Positions 6,851 to 8,780 of a stretch of 8,780 bases of DNA are shown here, piece after piece. This DNA comes from Lentisphaeria bacterium (GTDB taxonomy: Bacteria > Verrucomicrobiota > Lentisphaeria > Oligosphaerales > Oligosphaeraceae): contig JAQVUB010000077.1 of the NCBI GenBank assembly GCA_028699735.1, forward strand, positions 1 through 8,780, read 5' to 3'. Both the position numbers and the translations under genes were made by a program. The number at the start of each line of letters is the position of its first letter. The first letter of the stretch is position 1. The notes below the pieces were generated by a model. The model had not been told where the DNA came from and searched no databases. It worked only from the letters and a program-made list of their open reading frames with translations.

Positions 6851-6880
6851 TGGGAGTTTCCTCCTTTTTCCTTTGGGGCT
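6831..6880 (-). terminator. Intrinsic terminator after pckG
   Basis: On the - strand, AGCCCCAAAGGA (6880 to 6869) and TCCTTTGGGGCT (6849 to 6838) form a perfect 12-bp stem. A 19-nt loop can fold further through GGAG/CTCC pairing. The stem is followed at once by TTTTATT (6837 to 6831). It begins 27 nt after the pckG stop codon. The GC block at the base of the stem and the T-run make this a textbook rho-independent terminator for pckG. Confidence 0.93.
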
Positions 6881-6906
6881 GATTGGTGGATATTGTCTAT
6901 GCTGAC

Positions 6907-8700
6907 TTAGCCCAGTCTTGCTTTCATGGCATCAAGCTGTTTGTGCAACTCGGCAGGGAAGCGATCGCCAAATTTGGCGAAATGGGCTTCGATCTGAGGA
7001 ATGACCGCTTTCCAACCTTCTTTGTCGACGCCCAGCAGGAGAGCCAGATCATCGTGAGTCATATCTTTGAGACCATCGAGATCGAGCGCTTTTTCTTCAG
7101 GAAGGTTGCCAATGGCGGTGGCTTTGCAGGATGCGGTGCCGTCGCAGCGTTCGAAAATCCACTTCAGAACGCGGGAATTTTCACCGTATCCGGGCCACAG
7201 CCACTTGCCGGCGTCATTCTTGCGGAACCAGTTGACATAGAAAATCTTGGGTGCCTTGGAACCGGCTTTTTCGCCGATTTCCAGCCAGTGTTTGAAATAG
7301 TCCCCCATGTTGTAACCGCAGAAGGGCAGCATGGCAAACGGATCAAAGCGCAACTGGCCCAGCCCACCGGCGGCGGCAGCAGTCATTTCGGAAGCCATCG
7401 TGGCGCCCAGGAAGACGCCGTGTTTCCAGTCCAGCGCTTCATTGACCAATGGAACAACCGTTTTGCGGCGTCCGCCGAAAAGGAAGGCGCTGATTGGCAC
7501 GCCGCGGGGATCTTCCCATTCCGGAGCGATCACCGGGCACTGGGCAGCCGGAGTGGTGAAGCGGGCATTGGGATGGGCGGCTTTGCGGGTACAGCCTTTT
7601 TTCCAGGGGCGGCGGATCCAGTCGACGAGTTCTTCGGGATCTTCGTCATGATCTTCCCACCAGGTTCCGCCGTCCATGGTGATTGCAGTATTGGTGAAGA
7701 TGCTGTTGCCCTTGGCGATGGTGCGCATGCAGTTGGGGTTGGATTTCATCGAGGTGCCCGGTGCCACGCCGAAGAAGCCGGCTTCGGGGTTGATAGCATA
7801 GAGTCTGCCGTCTTCACCGAATTTCATCCAGGAGATATCATCGCCGATGGTTTCGACTTTCCAGCCGGGAATAGTCGGCTCCATCATCGCCAGATTGGTT
7901 TTACCGCAGGCGCTCGGGAAAGCCGCCGCGACATATTTTACGATGCCCTTGGGATTAGTCAGCTTGAGAATCAGCATGTGCTCAGCCATCCAACCTTCTT
8001 CCCGTGCTTGAACGGAAGCAATACGCAGAGCAAAGCATTTTTTGCCGAGCAGGGCATTGCCGCCATAGCCGGAACCAAAGGAGATGATTTCGCGGGTTTC
8101 CGGGAAATGGGTAATGTACTTTTTGTCCATCGGGGCGCAGGGCCATGGAACGTCCGCCTGGCCATCAGCCAGAGGGGCACCGACAGAGTGCACGCATTTG
8201 ACAAATGCGGCACCCGCATCAATTTTGCTGATGACCGAGAGTCCGACGCGGGTCATAATGCACATGTTGACGACAACGTAGGCGCTGTCGGTGATTTCGA
8301 TGCCGTATTTTGAGATGGGGGATTCGATAGGACCCATGCTGAAAGGGATCACATACATCGTGCGGCCCTTCATCGAGCCTTTGAAGAGAACGTTGAATTC
8401 CGCTTTCATCTCGGCTGGATCTTTCCAGTGGTTGGTCGGACCGGCATCTTCCTGTTTCTTCGAGCAGATGTAGGTGCGCTCTTCGACACGAGCCACATCA
8501 CTCACTTCGGAACGGCACAAAAACGAATTCTCCGGCTTATTCAGTTTGATGAAAGTCCCGCTTTTCACCATCTGGTTGCAAAGCTCATCATTCTGTTTTT
8601 TGGAACCATCACAGATGACCACATCGTCAGGTGTGCAAAGATCAATCCAGCTCTGCAGCCAGGACTTCAGTTCTGCATTTTTGATTTCGCTTAGCAGCAT
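6907..8700 (-). CDS. pckG: Phosphoenolpyruvate carboxykinase (GTP)
   Basis: This enzyme interconverts oxaloacetate + GTP and PEP + GDP + CO2 in the cytoplasm. It is a first step of gluconeogenesis, or in some anaerobes a CO2-fixing step toward succinate. The 597-residue length is normal for the GTP class, and the motifs identify that class rather than the ATP-type PckA. DVARVEERT carries the PEP-binding Arg. YGGNALLGKKCFALRIA contains the Mn ligand K221; the other ligands are H241 in AEHMLIL and D288 in GDDISWM. FPSACGKTN is the P-loop with the hyper-reactive Cys C265. GFFGVAPGTS and the guanine-binding region NWFRKND around 490-496 follow. ATG 8700 has AAGGA 7 nt upstream. The gene appears intact. 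It has a candidate promoter/operator just upstream and a strong terminator downstream, so it is probably a single-gene transcript. Confidence 0.98.
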   Translation of the reverse strand: MLLSEIKNAELKSWLQSWIDLCTPDDVVICDGSKKQNDELCNQMVKSGTFIKLNKPENSFLCRSEVSDVARVEERTYICSKKQEDAGPTNHWKDPAEMKAEFNVLFKGSMKGRTMYVIPFSMGPIESPISKYGIEITDSAYVVVNMCIMTRVGLSVISKIDAGAAFVKCVHSVGAPLADGQADVPWPCAPMDKKYITHFPETREIISFGSGYGGNALLGKKCFALRIASVQAREEGWMAEHMLILKLTNPKGIVKYVAAAFPSACGKTNLAMMEPTIPGWKVETIGDDISWMKFGEDGRLYAINPEAGFFGVAPGTSMKSNPNCMRTIAKGNSIFTNTAITMDGGTWWEDHDEDPEELVDWIRRPWKKGCTRKAAHPNARFTTPAAQCPVIAPEWEDPRGVPISAFLFGGRRKTVVPLVNEALDWKHGVFLGATMASEMTAAAAGGLGQLRFDPFAMLPFCGYNMGDYFKHWLEIGEKAGSKAPKIFYVNWFRKNDAGKWLWPGYGENSRVLKWIFERCDGTASCKATAIGNLPEEKALDLDGLKDMTHDDLALLLGVDKEGWKAVIPQIEAHFAKFGDRFPAELHKQLDAMKARLG

Positions 8701-8731
8701 GTTTGTTTCCTTTACGTTTCAGATTGCTTGG

Positions 8732-8765
8732 CCGGTGTAACCGGTAACAGAATAAGTTTATAATA
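8732..8765 (-). promoter_or_regulatory. Candidate pckG -10 element and palindromic operator
   Basis: On the - strand, TATTAT (8765 to 8760) is a plausible -10 element about 60 nt before the pckG start. The matching -35 would fall beyond the end of the window. Just downstream is a perfect inverted repeat, CCGGT-GTA-ACCGG on the + strand (8732-8744), placed at about +9 to +21 of the predicted transcript. That position suits repressor binding. The same A/T stretch also contains TATAAT on the + strand (8759-8764), so a divergent promoter is possible. Confidence 0.4.
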
Positions 8766-8780
8766 TAATGCCGCAGATTT

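Noticed and set aside
6883..8313. A 476-codon open frame on the + strand
   Set aside because: It lies wholly antisense to pckG, whose motifs are unmistakable. The product has no recognisable domain and a composition typical of a mirror frame.

Overview
This window holds two groups of genes pointing toward each other. The composition and mix of genes suit a free-living or gut-associated Gram-negative-type bacterium of medium GC. A GTP-type PEP carboxykinase, an Ap4A-phosphorylase-like HIT protein, an AAA_14/DUF4143 ATPase, and dispersed A-rich 'ACAAAAGACACAAAAAGAC' and 'GCGCCGGCG' repeats are together reminiscent of Lentisphaerae, Verrucomicrobia and related phyla. That placement is an impression from the sequence, not a proof.

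Positions 1-4269 (+ strand) are the end of a type I restriction-modification operon. It has the 3' end of an unrecognised AT-rich gene (1-405), then hsdR (398-3550), then a YgjP/DUF45 (M48-like) zinc metallopeptidase (3553-4269). The genes overlap or nearly touch, so they are probably co-transcribed. The modification and specificity genes (hsdM, hsdS) are not in the window and presumably lie upstream. GC falls sharply in the first gene (about 36% in sampled 60-base lines) compared with hsdR (about 55% in sampled lines), so the operon looks assembled from pieces of different origin.

Positions 4270-4806 contain no credible gene. They hold three copies of an A-rich repeat. Two of these form imperfect inverted arms of roughly 55-60 nt around a core carrying two GC-rich hairpins. 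This resembles a small non-autonomous or REP-type element lying between the convergent gene groups.

Positions 4807-8780 are all on the - strand. In transcriptional order they are: a candidate promoter/operator (about 8732-8765), pckG (GTP-dependent PEP carboxykinase), a strong intrinsic terminator whose 3' arm can also pair with the next gene's Shine-Dalgarno, a HIT-family nucleotide hydrolase/phosphorylase, a 2.6-copy 23-nt tandem repeat, and an AAA_14/DUF4143 ATPase. pckG and the HIT gene look like resident metabolic genes. The ATPase, the repeats and the restriction operon look like accessory DNA beside them.

No tRNA, rRNA, CRISPR array or recognisable transposase was seen. The points most worth a second look are the terminator/Shine-Dalgarno alternative pairing before the HIT gene, the inverted-arm element at 4396-4770, the tandem repeat ahead of the ATPase, and the unknown gene overlapping hsdR.
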